Shown: positions 9,487 through 19,161, counted from the first letter of the stretch. The stretch: DNA of 64,000 bases from Bradyrhizobium sp. CB2312 (GCF_029714425.1 NZ_CP121668.1:8453501-8517500); one strand, 5' to 3'. Notes: generated by a model from the sequence alone, not told the origin. Made by a program: numbers and translations.

Positions 9487-10581
9487 TCATTGTTCTGGCA
9501 GATCGTCCAACCAGCAGGCAGCCTCGACGTAAGGCCGGGAAAAGATTTGTCCGATCTTCTCGGGAACTTTGTTTTGGTGATATCGCATGTACACGCGGCC
9601 ATCCTCTCCCAAATCCAGTATTTCGATCTTTCCTGTGTAATGAGACATGATGTATTTGAACGTCTTCTCGATGCCACTAAGGCGCTGGTTGACGCCGCGA
9701 GCAATCTCTATTCCCCGTCGGAGCGCAACCTGAAAATGAGATGCGCCCTTCACGGGCCTCGCTTGAAAGAGGTAGTAAGGGCGCACTCCGGTGTCGTGGC
9801 ATTTGGCGAAGGTTTCTGCGAGGATTTTGGGATCATCGTTGACCTTCGCGAGAAGTACGGCCTGGTTGAGGAACTGCACGCCTTGCGCTCGCAACGAGCG
9901 AACTTTGTGCTCCGCATCGGACGAGATCTCACCAACGTGATCGAAATGCGTGACGATTATTGGAGCTTTGCCTGCCTTGTGAATCCGCTCGAACAGTGTC
10001 GGCAGAGCAGAATCTTCAAACCGCCTTGGTTCATAGGCGAGCATTTTTGTGCCAAATCTGATCGAACTCAAATGATTGATAGGCAGCAGGTGGTCAAGGA
10101 TCCTATTCAGCTTGGCCGTACTAAGCACGAACGGGTCGCCTCCCGATAGCAATACGTTGGTCATCTCAGGATGGCGCGCAATATACTGCGCGACCTGATC
10201 GAAGTCTGGTGCGATTTCATCGGAATCCTTGCCCACGATTCGCTTGCGAAAACAATAACGGCAATATGAACCGCAGCGTTCCGTCACCAGCAACAGGCCG
10301 GTCTGCGGGTACTTGTGCTGCAGTCCCGGAACGACCGTGTTGTCGTGTTCGCCACTCGTATCCAAGGTGCCTGGGCTCTCGAACTCGTCCAGTGAGGGCT
10401 CTACAATGCGCCTCAGCTGATCGTAGTAGCTGCCTTTGGCAATCTGCTCGCGATAGAACTTTGTGACATGATAAGGCGTGATGTTGTTGATTTGCAGTTC
10501 GCTCTCGCTAACTACGCGCGTTTCTTCGATGAAGTTCAGTACGCGTGCTTTGCAATCCTGCGGATCAGCTATGGTTTCCAT
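9487..10581 (-). CDS. KamA family radical SAM protein (lysine 2,3-aminomutase-like)
   Basis: 364 residues. The radical SAM cluster motif CX3CX2C is seen as CGSYCRYCF (Cys103, 107, 110), followed by the SAM-binding LLSGGDPFVL and, near the C-terminus, MSHYTGKIEIL, where family members place the PLP lysine. Members of this family interconvert alpha- and beta-amino acids, using an adenosyl radical and PLP; lysine, glutamate or other amino acids are possible substrates. The ATG has GAGGTG upstream. It stands alone between decayed DNA and a broken porin. A link to the NRPS further right is conceivable but not supported by distance. Function as an aminomutase is likely, the substrate is open. Confidence 0.85.
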   Translation of the reverse strand: METIADPQDCKARVLNFIEETRVVSESELQINNITPYHVTKFYREQIAKGSYYDQLRRIVEPSLDEFESPGTLDTSGEHDNTVVPGLQHKYPQTGLLLVTERCGSYCRYCFRKRIVGKDSDEIAPDFDQVAQYIARHPEMTNVLLSGGDPFVLSTAKLNRILDHLLPINHLSSIRFGTKMLAYEPRRFEDSALPTLFERIHKAGKAPIIVTHFDHVGEISSDAEHKVRSLRAQGVQFLNQAVLLAKVNDDPKILAETFAKCHDTGVRPYYLFQARPVKGASHFQVALRRGIEIARGVNQRLSGIEKTFKYIMSHYTGKIEILDLGEDGRVYMRYHQNKVPEKIGQIFSRPYVEAACWLDDLPEQ

Positions 10582-10635
10582 TGCGACACCTCGTCTGTCC
10601 TGACCAGCGCGTTTTATGCGATACGAGCTGCTCGT

Positions 10636-11290
10636 CTACACTACAGCAACAACAGTGGATCGATACCTACCGGGTGTGGTGAGGGCTACCAGAGTCGGGA
10701 GTTGAGAGAGGCACTCTGTCCAGCTCAGCCGCACATTTGCAGGTGTCCGGTCGCCGGCGTTCAAGGCAGTCCAAGCAGCGGCTGCAAGCCCAATGCTCTG
10801 GTAGGCACCAGGCACGCTGGCACTGCCAAACATAGCAAAGCTCTGCGGAGCCAAGCTCTGGAAGTTGTAGCGGGTAGCACCATCGGTGTAGACCGCTTGC
10901 ATGTTGATGGTCTCACCGGAGCCGGTCGGAAGATTCTTGATGGGCGATGCCAGCTGAGCAGCCCAACCCCGCTTGTCGCCCGGATGACGGCTCGGCTCGG
11001 TCGCACCGTAGTACGCAACATGATTGTTATGCGCTGCGACCGAGGCCTGAAAAAGCCCCAAGCCTGATCGGCGCGGACCGAGCCCTGGATATCAGGAGCC
11101 CTCGTTGCGCCAAGGTCATTGGTGCCAAAGCTGCCAGAACCAAAGCCTGCCACTGACGTAAGGCCGGCGCCGACATTATATAGGTTACTCTGGTAGTAAC
11201 GGTCGAATCAACAGCCGAGATCGATGCAGTCCTGCCCTGGCCGAAGTCTGCGCAAAAGAAGTCGGGTCGACGTTTTCCGACGACGTCCAA
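10636..11290 (-). pseudogene. Porin (Porin_2 family, Bradyrhizobium-type) fragment
   Basis: Three minus-strand frames read in succession give a porin C-terminal portion: FDRYYQSNLYNVGAG, then GFGSGSFGTNDLGATRAPD and SVRADQAWG, then after a frame change near 11055 QASVAAHNNHVAYYG, TINMQAVYTDGATRYNFQS and SFAMFGSASVPGAYQS. These are characteristic beta-barrel segments of rhizobial outer membrane porins. The N-terminal half with signal peptide is absent and the frame is broken at least twice, so no protein is made. It marks DNA derived from a Bradyrhizobium-like genome. Confidence 0.8.
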
Positions 11291-11299
11291 CTACTTTCG

Positions 11300-11892
11300 C
11301 CCCCAATTCATCATGACTTGCGGCGCCCTCTCGAACGCTACCGATGGATCGACGAGCTAACTAGCGTCGCGATACGGATGATTCCGCTCGCGCCAATCAT
11401 GCCTGATCGAGCTCGTGAGAGGCGCAATAACTTTGTACGAAACGAACAAACGTGCAGGCTGGCTCCTCCGTTGTGATCAAATGGAGTCACAACCGTCCGA
11501 GGCAACAGGTGACTCGAAAACTTGCTATGCGCGCGACAACATTGCAGAGCGCCAGTTCGGTGATGAGCTGGGGGCACATCGATCTGGGCGACATATTGCG
11601 GAGCTCTTCGCAGCGTTCTCGGCGCCAGCAATACTGATCGCGGGTCACTACCAGCTGACGCTATCTGCGCGTGGATCGTGGTTTTGTGAGCACAGAGCGC
11701 GGGTCCGATAGACCGATGTGCTGCCTCCTCTTGGGCATCGCATCGCGATCGCTCTCGATGGCGAACTCGCCATCGAGCTCATTCATGGTTCAAACGACTA
11801 TCAGCGCTGCCGAATTTTTTGACCTTGCCCAACGGGTTAATCCAGTTTGAAGTTCGTGCTGGCCTACGACAAGGACCAGAGCATAGAGCGCA
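11300..11892. other. Stretch without recognisable gene
   Basis: Only short frames in all directions, none with family likeness. It separates the porin relic from an IS3 remnant and is probably decayed insertion-sequence or island DNA. Confidence 0.4.
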
Positions 11893-12121
11893 GTCGCTTC
11901 TCGGAAGAGCAGACCATCGGGATTTGAAAGGAGCATGAGGCCGGCGTTTCGGCCGCCGATTTGTGCCGCGAGCATGGCATCAGCGACGCTACAAATGAAA
12001 GGCCAAGTTCGGGGGACGGAGGTCTCCGAGGCCAAGCGGCTGAAGACGCTCGAGGACGAGAACACGCGGCTGAAGCGGCGGCTAGCAGACGCCGTGCTCA
12101 AAATCTGCGCTGCCGCGCATT
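11893..12121 (+). mobile_element. IS3-family transposase OrfA remnant
   Basis: Reading across a stop codon at about 11923 gives FSEEQTIGI then KEHEAGVSAADLCREHGISDAT, the helix-turn-helix of IS3/IS407-type OrfA, followed by VSEAKRLKTLEDENTRLKRR, the leucine-zipper segment. The middle (FYKWKAKFGG region) is damaged and OrfB is absent. It is a non-functional relic. Confidence 0.75.
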
Positions 12122-12257
12122 GATAGACGGCCGACATACCAGCGCTTGTGCGGCTCGCCCCATTAGCGTCGGGGAACAGCGATTCGGTGACACGCATCGA
12201 ATAATTCGATCAAAACCTCAAATTTGATGGGATTTTAAGTTAGGTTATAGCCAGTGG

Positions 12258-12273
12258 TTTGATGACCATCAAA
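12258..12273. promoter_or_regulatory. Palindromic operator candidate upstream of XRE gene
   Basis: TTTGATGACCATCAAA is a perfect 7-bp inverted repeat with a 2-nt centre, ending 16 nt before the ATG of the XRE regulator. Its position fits an autoregulatory operator, as for controller (C) proteins. The second XRE copy carries a degenerate version at 15698-15713. Confidence 0.5.
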
Positions 12274-12289
12274 ATGGCTGCTTCCGCGC

Positions 12290-12571
12290 ATGAGAGCTCG
12301 TGCGCTTGTGGCTTATAATGTGCGCCGGATCCGCGTCGAGCGCGGTATTCCGCAAGAGCAATTAGCCTACGATGCAGGTATTGACCGCTCCTACATGAGC
12401 GGACTTGAGCGCCAACAGGCAAACCCGACAATCGATCTTCTCGATCGCCTGGCCGAGACGCTCGGCGTGGCCGTCTCGGAGCTGTTTGTTCGGCCGTCCA
12501 AGGGTGCGCCGCCGCCCGCTACCTTACCTAAAGGTCGCAAGCCGAAGTCGGCACGCCGCAAAAAGACGTAG
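12290..12571 (+). CDS. XRE-family regulator (controller/QseC-like)
   Basis: 93 residues consisting of one helix-turn-helix domain (about 7-68: IRVERGIPQEQLAYDAG then RSYMSGLERQQANPTI) and a basic lysine/arginine-rich tail. The organisation matches controller proteins of restriction-modification systems and the QseC regulator of rhizobial integrative elements, which binds its own promoter. The palindrome at 12258-12273 just upstream is a probable binding site. A related copy lies at 15733. DUF2285-type transfer regulators lie 1.3-2.8 kb downstream on the other strand, which supports a role in control of an integrative element; that role is inferred. Confidence 0.75.
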   Translation: MRARALVAYNVRRIRVERGIPQEQLAYDAGIDRSYMSGLERQQANPTIDLLDRLAETLGVAVSELFVRPSKGAPPPATLPKGRKPKSARRKKT

Positions 12572-12707
12572 CCCCCGTTACAGCACCGAGCTGTTGACGC
12601 AGATCTTCTGCGGTCCTGGACCAGTATCAGTGGCCTAGCGTGGAGTTTAAGCGCAACCGACCCTTTATAAGCTGCAATCCCCCTGTGGACATCGAGTAAT
12701 GTGATGA

Positions 12708-13643
12708 ATGTTCATTCTGGCGCCGGAGCAGACAGTGGCGGCTCAAGACGACGACGTTCCTTTGAACGCCATCCGCGCTTTTGTGACCGTTGCCCGCGAA
12801 GGCAGCGTCACGCGCGCTGCCACCACTTTGGGAACAACACAGAGTTCAGTCAGCCGCTATTTGTCTGTACTGCGGGACTATCTGGGTGCTGACCTGATCG
12901 AGCGGCGTGGACGGCGCAGTGATTTAACCGAGTTTGGGAGGCTATTCGCAAACGCAGTCTCTGAACCGATCGAAACGGTCGGCTTCACCGCGAAGAGAAT
13001 GCGACGCCGTGCAAGCGCAGGAGGCAATCGGATTGTGGTCCGCACGTCACTATCGACCTTTGCTTTCTCTCTTCTTATTCCAAATCTGCAGGCGTTCTCT
13101 TCTGAAGCCGGTGGCGTGATCGTGGACATCGTCAGCTCGCTGGCGCCGCCGACATCTTCGGATGATTTCGATATTTTGATTACACGGGATCTTTCCGTCA
13201 TCGAACCCGCCGACAGTTGGGAGATCTACAAAGAGGAGCTGGTGTGTGTCGGCCCGCCAAAGCTCGTCGGGGGCAGAGAGCTCTCGATTGTCCGCTCAAC
13301 CCCTATACTGAACATCACGTCCCGTCCCGACATCCTGCCGACATGGCTGAGAGCCATGAACCTGTCTTCAAGTGACATACGAGCGGGCGCACGGTATGAT
13401 CACAACTATCTTGCTTTGCCGGCCGTCATGACAGGAAAATGCCTTCTTGTCGCGCCGGAAATCATCGTCAGTGATCTGGTGCGAGGGGGCGCTTTGCAGA
13501 TAGTCCCCGGCTCCCGGGCTCCAAGTGGCATGCAATACCGCGCCTATGCTGTGGATCGCAGCGCGCACCCCGAGATTGCACGTTCTTTCTGCCGATGGCT
13601 GGCTCGGCTTTGCAAGAAGGTCGCACTTGCACAGGCTGCCTGA
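12708..13643 (+). CDS. LysR-family transcriptional regulator
   Basis: 311 residues. An N-terminal winged helix-turn-helix is seen as LNAIRAFVTVAREGSVTRAA and TTQSSVSRYLSVLRDYLG (about 19-60), followed by a periplasmic-binding-protein-like effector domain to the C-terminus. LysR proteins activate or repress genes in response to small ligands, usually a divergently encoded neighbour; here no intact divergent gene is present, so the target is unknown. Length and frame are intact. Confidence 0.85.
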   Translation: MFILAPEQTVAAQDDDVPLNAIRAFVTVAREGSVTRAATTLGTTQSSVSRYLSVLRDYLGADLIERRGRRSDLTEFGRLFANAVSEPIETVGFTAKRMRRRASAGGNRIVVRTSLSTFAFSLLIPNLQAFSSEAGGVIVDIVSSLAPPTSSDDFDILITRDLSVIEPADSWEIYKEELVCVGPPKLVGGRELSIVRSTPILNITSRPDILPTWLRAMNLSSSDIRAGARYDHNYLALPAVMTGKCLLVAPEIIVSDLVRGGALQIVPGSRAPSGMQYRAYAVDRSAHPEIARSFCRWLARLCKKVALAQAA

Positions 13644-13887
13644 CGTCTAGCGGTCTCCCTCAATCCGGTACAGCAGGAGATCAATGTTCAAGTCGAGAGC
13701 GCTCAAGTTAGAAGCTATTCCAGCATAGCCGTCAAAGCCTACGCAGATGGCGCCGCTCGGGTGCAACAATCAAGACGCCAACCATGAGATCTGAGCGCAA
13801 AGTCTTTATGCTATCCGACATCGTGCCATGGCAGCAGAAGAATTGGCCGGCAGAACGGAAGGTAGGCCGCTTATCGCGCCGCCCCCT

Positions 13888-14665
13888 CTACTTGTCATCC
13901 CTACCCCTGCGTTTGTTGAGCAATGCTCGCCAGCGAAGGCGCATGAGGCGACGCCCCAGCTTAACAAGACGAACGGTTCGGCTGCGCAAATCGTCTGTTT
14001 TCCAGGCGCGCTCGGCCACACGATGACTTCCAAACAGGCCTTGCGCAATTTGGCGGTAGCTATTTCCTTCCTGCCATCCATCCACTGCGCGCAGCGCAAG
14101 GATCAGCCGACGCTGCTTCAAAGCCGGCATAGCAAGAGGAGGCTGTCCGAGCGGCCGACGCTCGAGGGCGAGCCAAAATCGACGTGCAGCCCCCAAGCGA
14201 AGCTCGAAATCGGCGTCGAGCGGAAGATCAAGGACGACAGCATATCCGCTCACTGGAGGCTCCTTCAGCCAAAGGCGATGCTTCGTACCCCCGAGCGGCA
14301 CGATCGCATGCCATCCATCCGGCGCGCGGCGAAGCTCGCCGCCCCGCAGATTGTCGAAAGCGAGCTGATAGCTTTTGGGTGCAATGCAGTTGGCCGGCCG
14401 CACAGCCAGTACGGTCGGCAGCACCTCGGGTGCCCAAAAGACTGAATGCTCGTCGAAAGTCCTTTGCGGGTCAGCAGGAAAACGAGAGCCCCCACTTGCG
14501 TCGGAACTGGCCCGCCGCTGCGCTTGAACGTTCGCGGCGAGATAGCCGCTTATAATCCTCTTGGTAGTCGCGATCCCGGCGCAGCCATTCCCAGGCCAGG
14601 TCGGCAGCATCCGCCTTCTTCAGGCCGCTGTACGCTTCCTCAGATCTCCAGTCAGTATCCGGCAT
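13888..14665 (-). CDS. FseA-like excision/transfer activator (DUF6499 + DUF2285), apparently needing +1 frameshift
   Basis: The first frame starts at ATG 14665 after AAGGG and encodes a DUF6499 domain (MPDTDWRSEEAYSGL, DLAWEWLRRDRDYQEDYKRL, RRKWGLSF) that stops at a TGA after TTT TCC TGC. Slipping one base forward at TTTTCC continues as PADPQRTFDEHSVFWAPEV and a DUF2285 domain (LRLGAARRFWLALERRPLG) to 13888. The join reproduces the normal DUF6499-DUF2285 protein exactly. In ICEMlSymR7A the same fusion, FseA, is made by programmed +1 frameshifting and activates excision genes. Both initiation region and downstream frame are otherwise intact, so recoding is more likely than decay, though a mutation is not excluded. 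Confidence 0.7.
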
Positions 14666-14828
14666 CGCACCCTTCCCGCATAATCTTCAGACGCGGCGAA
14701 ATGCACCCGATGATTGTGGCTCTTTCCGGTGCTTCCTTACCGTGTGCGCGCCTCGCACGCACTTAATGGATGGAATGATCAACTTTTGCGATCGCGAGGC
14801 ATTCGGCCGATCCTGACATCCGCGCTGA

Positions 14829-15101
14829 TCATTGTTTTGGCCAACCGCTACGTAGCAGATCGCGATAGCCGTGGCCCGCTAGCCACTTGGCCCGCGTCAG
14901 ATGACTTTCGAATGTGCGTCGCGCACGATCCGGTTCAACGGCGGGGTCAAGCCCAAGCACAATTCGCGCGACTTCGCGCCAGTCTGCCTTGTCCGCGTCC
15001 GCATCAAGAAGTCGCATGTAGGCAACAGCGTGCTCCTTGTCATATGACGTAAGCTCGTCGACGGTGGGCGCCAATTCTGCGACCTTCGGCTCGGCTGGCA
15101 C
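14829..15101 (-). CDS. DUF2285 single-domain protein, QseM-like antiactivator
   Basis: 90 residues with a GTG start at 15101 preceded by TAGGAG. After a short N-terminus comes SYDKEHAVAYMRLLDADADK and DWREVARIVLGLDPAVEPDR, then a helix ending AKWLAGHGYRDLLR, the full DUF2285 fold. In ICEMlSymR7A, QseM is a lone DUF2285 protein that binds and blocks FseA and TraR. Its place 164 nt upstream of the FseA-like gene, on the same strand, supports an antiactivator role here. Other lone DUF2285 proteins act as DNA-binding regulators, so the assignment is by context. Confidence 0.65.
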   Translation of the reverse strand: MPAEPKVAELAPTVDELTSYDKEHAVAYMRLLDADADKADWREVARIVLGLDPAVEPDRARRTFESHLTRAKWLAGHGYRDLLRSGWPKQ

Positions 15102-15104
15102 TGC

Positions 15105-15697
15105 CTGAAAACTCCTACCCAGCTGAAAAATCGACCGAAATCAGAGCAACGATAACTAGTTTGAGGTCGTGTTGGTACCTGCCCAATGGTCGCACGCCAA
15201 CCTCCTTTTCGCGCCAAGACGGCAATCGCATATCGGCTCACACTGACCTGGTGGCCTCCATCCTGCGCTTTCACGTTTTCATCGCAGTCCATACTGGAAG
15301 CGATTGCAGATGTGCCCGATAACAAGGTTGTCCTTGCTGTTCTGTTCCTCGGCCGAAGGCACGGTGGTCCCCAGTGACCGGCCCGGTCGCACTCGTGAAA
15401 GGCAATAACCAGAATCGGCCAATTGAAGAATATTCGTTTCTCTTTCGAGCCATATTTGAAGATTCGTCCTATCTAGTCGCGGTCCCGGGAAAACGCCGCA
15501 GGTTGCTCTGAACGCGATTTCTTCTCTGCCGCTAATGGCAAGCTATGGCCCCGCGAGAACGCTTGTGATGGTCAACGAGAAGGCGGGCACGCGCTAGCTG
15601 CGTCTGCATCTCACCGTTGCCTTACTCCTCGAAGCAATTGGGCAGCACAGCCACTGCTGCTCCGAGCTTATCGTAACAGTCCGGCTATAACCAGTGG
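15105..15697. other. Stretch without recognisable gene
   Basis: Short frames only on both strands, none with a convincing start or family likeness. The last part becomes similar to the upstream region of the first XRE gene. Confidence 0.4.
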
Positions 15698-15732
15698 TTT
15701 CATAATCATCGGAATGGCTGCCTCTGCGCATC

Positions 15733-16176
15733 AACGCTCGTGCGCTTGCGGCCTGGAGTGTGCGCCGGATCCGCGTAGAGCGCGGCATTCCGCAAGAGCA
15801 ATTGGCCAATGATGCCGGGATCTACCGCTCATACATGGGCTGCATTGAGCAGAAGAAAGAGAACCCGACCATTGAGCTCCTGGACCGCATCGCCGCGCCC
15901 TCGGGTGTTCACTTGTCCGAATTGTTCGCTGAGCCGGTCAAGGATGCGACGCCCCCAAGCCCGACGCAAACCGGCGCGCCCCCTGTCAGAACAGGAGGTA
16001 ATTATTGTGAGAGCGATGTTTCAGCTAACGCGGGGAGGAGCGAGCCGGAGCGGCCCACATGCTTCATCGATCTACAGCCGACGCTTCCGATCTCCTGCTC
16101 CAGCCGATGTCGTCCAGCAGGGTTCCGCTTAGCGACCCCCTGGGCAGCCTGTCATAAGGCCGATTCTTCAAAATGA
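15733..16176 (+). pseudogene. Second XRE regulator copy, start codon lost and tail replaced
   Basis: From about 15684 the DNA is a diverged copy of the 12244 region. The ATG of copy one is changed to ATC here, so translation could only begin at GTG 15760 (MRRIRVERGIPQEQLAND). The helix-turn-helix is preserved (YRSYMGCIEQKKENPTIELL) but the basic tail is replaced after the TPPSPTQTG segment by about 60 residues of unrelated sequence, probably IS DNA read through. Likely non-functional or altered. Confidence 0.6.
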
Positions 16177-16269
16177 GGGTTGCCCCGCTCGCCGTAAACC
16201 TACCGACGGTCGCTTGAAACAGAGGTTTTCGAAGAGTCTGCTTGGAGCTGTGGTCGGCTATCGGGTGGG

Positions 16270-16830
16270 GTCCGGGTGATCGCAACGCGGCAACCAAGAG
16301 ACTTCCGCAAGGGCATGGAGGGACTTGCTACCCTGGTGCGCAAGAGCATGAGAGCAGATCCCTCGTCTAGAGCTGTCGGTCGGAGGATCAAGCTGGTGTG
16401 CGGCTTGAGGATGGGACCTCTCGCTGGCCGAAGATCGGGAAAGTGTGGTTTCCTTGCATGGGCGCAATTTAGGCGCTCCTGGAAGGCTCGACCGGCGGTC
16501 TGTTTATGGAACACGTAAGACGCCGGCACGATCGCGAGCGGGATAGTTTCAGCCGGCGCCGGATGCGGTGAATCAGGGCCCTCCGACGCGTCGCGGGATG
16601 GTGGCGAATATGTTCTGAATTGGGTGTGAGCTACCCCCGGCCTGACTATCCCGATACGATGAAGGGGATGCTGCTCGCCGAGCGAGAGCCAACGGTTTCA
16701 TCAGATCATCAAAAACGCAGCGTCACCGGTTTGACCGGCGAACAGAGACGATGCCTGAAGATTAATGCTATTGGGCCTGGAAGAAGTTGAGCAGGTGGCA
16801 GCTGCGCCCGTTAGCCGGTCTGGCGCATAA
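16270..16830 (+). mobile_element. IS66-family remnant (TnpB and start of TnpC)
   Basis: VIATRQPRDFRKGMEGLATLV and LVRKSMRADPSS match the N-terminal half of IS66 TnpB; after a frame change RLEDGTSRWPKIGKV matches its C-terminus. From about 16640 fragments GMLLAERE, HQIIKN and LMLLGLEEVEQVAA match the beginning of the TnpC transposase in shifting frames. No terminal repeats were identified. A dead element. Confidence 0.65.
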
Positions 16831-16917
16831 GAAACCCGGCTCCGCTCGACATTGCAGGGCCGCAACTTAGCGTTAGGTCTCCCGGCGTCTTGCGAAATCC
16901 GGGAGATGCGGACCATG

Positions 16918-17808
16918 TCAGGCAGCCTTTGCGGCCCTTGATTTTGGCCTCTTCACGTGCCGTACGCGGGCGTCAATCGCAAGCTGGTCCATGGCCCAGT
17001 GAGGACTGCCGGTATTGTTGACAGGATACGGCTCAGTCACGCGATTGTCCCAGATTACGACGTCGCCTGATTTCCAGTTCCAGCACAGGGTGTTCCGGGG
17101 CGCAATGAGATAGGATTGCAACCGTTCAAACAGTCTTTGGCTGGGATCGCGCTGCAGGCCGACGAAGTTGTTCACGGAACGACCGAGCGATAGCATGCGT
17201 TCGCCGGTCTCGGGATGAACACGAACAATCGGATGTGTCGTTTCGTAGATCGTTCCGGTGGATACGCCGTAAAACCAACGCCGCTTGTTGGCTTCGCTGG
17301 CCCTCTCTGACGCAGTGAGATCAGATGCGACGAAGCTCACAGCCCAGAGGTTATCTGCGAGCATCCGCAGGGGATCGGGAAGATCAAGATAAGCGGCCGC
17401 CCTGCTCGACCAAGCAATGTCGCCACCAAAAGGCGGGTCCGCTGCGAGCCGCAGCACCGAAATGGCTGTGCGGACCTGCTCATCGTTCATCTGGTTGAGA
17501 TGACTGCAGCCGCGATCAGACAGCTCTTGCCGGATCGTTGAACCGCCCATTGTGTCCGCCATTGTGGGATTCGGTATCAGCGAGCCGAGCCGGCGCACAA
17601 AGCCCTGCTGCTGTGCATCGTCGAGATGTCCCTGATCACGGAAGAAGATGACCTTATGCTCTAGCAGAAGCCGGTTGAACGCTACGATGACATCGTCAGG
17701 CAAATCGTCCGACAGCGCAATGTTCTTGATTTCGGCACCAAGCCGCTCCGCGTGCTTGACGATATCTGCTCGCGGAATGACATTTTCAACAGCCATTGTT
17801 CCACTCAT
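16918..17808 (-). CDS. TauD/TfdA-family protein lacking the usual iron ligands
   Basis: About 296 residues from ATG 17808, chosen because AGAGGCG precedes it and the family fold begins here. The fold is clear: VIFFRDQGHLDDAQQQ, PPFGGDIAWSSRAAAYLDLP, VRVHPETGERMLSLGRSV and DVVIWDNRVTEPYPV. In active 2-oxoglutarate dioxygenases Fe(II) is held by HxD and a distal His. Here the HxD position reads HLN and the distal DNRxTxH reads DNRVTEP, so both Asp and distal His seem lost. The arginine for 2-oxoglutarate may survive. An inactive or repurposed protein is inferred. It stands alone between IS66 debris and a gene-poor region. Confidence 0.8.
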   Translation of the reverse strand: MSGTMAVENVIPRADIVKHAERLGAEIKNIALSDDLPDDVIVAFNRLLLEHKVIFFRDQGHLDDAQQQGFVRRLGSLIPNPTMADTMGGSTIRQELSDRGCSHLNQMNDEQVRTAISVLRLAADPPFGGDIAWSSRAAAYLDLPDPLRMLADNLWAVSFVASDLTASERASEANKRRWFYGVSTGTIYETTHPIVRVHPETGERMLSLGRSVNNFVGLQRDPSQRLFERLQSYLIAPRNTLCWNWKSGDVVIWDNRVTEPYPVNNTGSPHWAMDQLAIDARVRHVKRPKSRAAKAA

Positions 17809-19161
17809 GACGGCGCCTCTTTCTGTGCATGTCCAAACAAGCTCAGTGGTGATCGCGTCTGGTGACAAACCCAGCAAAACCAGCTGGACGCTACAGATCC
17901 GAATTGTCTGAGCTAGGATCACCGCGCCGCTCAATTGGGCGGCTGAATTCTGATACACACCACCAGCATCTTAGAATCCGACTCCCTCTGCGTGTCGAGA
18001 CGGCTAGTGCCGTTCTCATCGCAGGACACTCGCATATGAGGCCCCCAGATCGATTTGCAGCCTCATCAACAGTGCAGATCATAGACGCAATCCATGTCCA
18101 GTCTATGAAACGAAACCAGCTTTCTTTTCGAGCTCGCGCAACGTTCTCCTCGTTCAGAACTCATGCTTGGAAAATCCTTGAACACGACTGCGCTGGACCT
18201 CATTCAACCCGCGCGACCTCATGGGCACGATCAAGATTGGAAGTGGTTCGAGGCCTGCGCTTGCGAAGCGGATAGCACCACGGCCTTGAAAGTTAGCTCT
18301 ATCTCTAGATGTACACGCTAGCTCTATCTACAGATGTATACTACTGCCTCAACTACTTCAACGGGTTCGTAATCATTTTTCTGCGACTTAGAGTTGTTCA
18401 TTGAGCGGCTTGTTTGATCAGCTGATCTTGCTGTCATCACTTGGAGTAGCGGGAGAGCCGCGCAAAGTGAGGAGGCTGCAACTTCCGATGCAGCTTAACA
18501 ATGGACTCAATCCCTCCATTTTCTCCGAAATTTGCACTTGGCACGAATGCAGGTGCCCCGGCGCTGACCGCCTTTGGTTCGCCCGGAGACGGTAGATTTT
18601 CCTTACTGAGTGCATGCCGTTTGGCTTTGTAGCAGTTGAGCACACATAATAGAAACAGAGCCCGACCGCCGAGGAATATCGCTCCCCTGAGACAACAAGG
18701 CGTCTTTTGCGCTCTCAGACTGCAAGCCGCAAATTCCTACTGGCTATTTTTGCCTTTACGACACTGAACGCCACGCCAGATTTCAGATTCACAAGCCGGG
18801 CTTTCATCTTCCTCATGATCGCCCTCTCTTACTCACCTCCACAATTGTGAAGCACTCTTGTCAGTTTCATACTAAAAAGCACTCGCTGGAGGCTCTCCAT
18901 AGCGCCGACGCAAAAGGCCCGGTGAACCCGCCGATAGCTCGACGAAACCGGTGAGACGGGCAGTGCGACGATGAGGAAATTTAGACTGGACAAACTCGAT
19001 CACGGCGGCGCGATGCCGGTACGCTGACTGACCAGGCGCTCGCGGGTCGGGCGCCTTCGCGTCTACTCCTCTACCAGTTGCGATGCTATCTTGGCGGTCA
19101 GCGCAGTGGCCGGGTTGTCTGCCTCAAATCGGCAATGTCGCTTCATTTGAAGGACTCCTGA
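17809..19161. other. Gene-poor stretch with one possible small ORF
   Basis: No recognisable family. A minus-strand 33-codon frame at 18715-18816 (begins MRKMKARLVNLKSG) has AGAGGG before its ATG and could be a small basic peptide gene; support is weak. A 25-bp tandem repeat lies at 18294-18343. The remainder looks like decayed DNA. Confidence 0.4.
18294..18343. repeat. Two tandem 25-bp imperfect repeats
   Basis: TAGCTCTATCTCTAGATGTA CACGC is followed directly by a copy matching 20 of 25 positions. The repeats lie in a gene-free region, so a regulatory role is possible but no adjacent promoter is clear. Confidence 0.6.
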
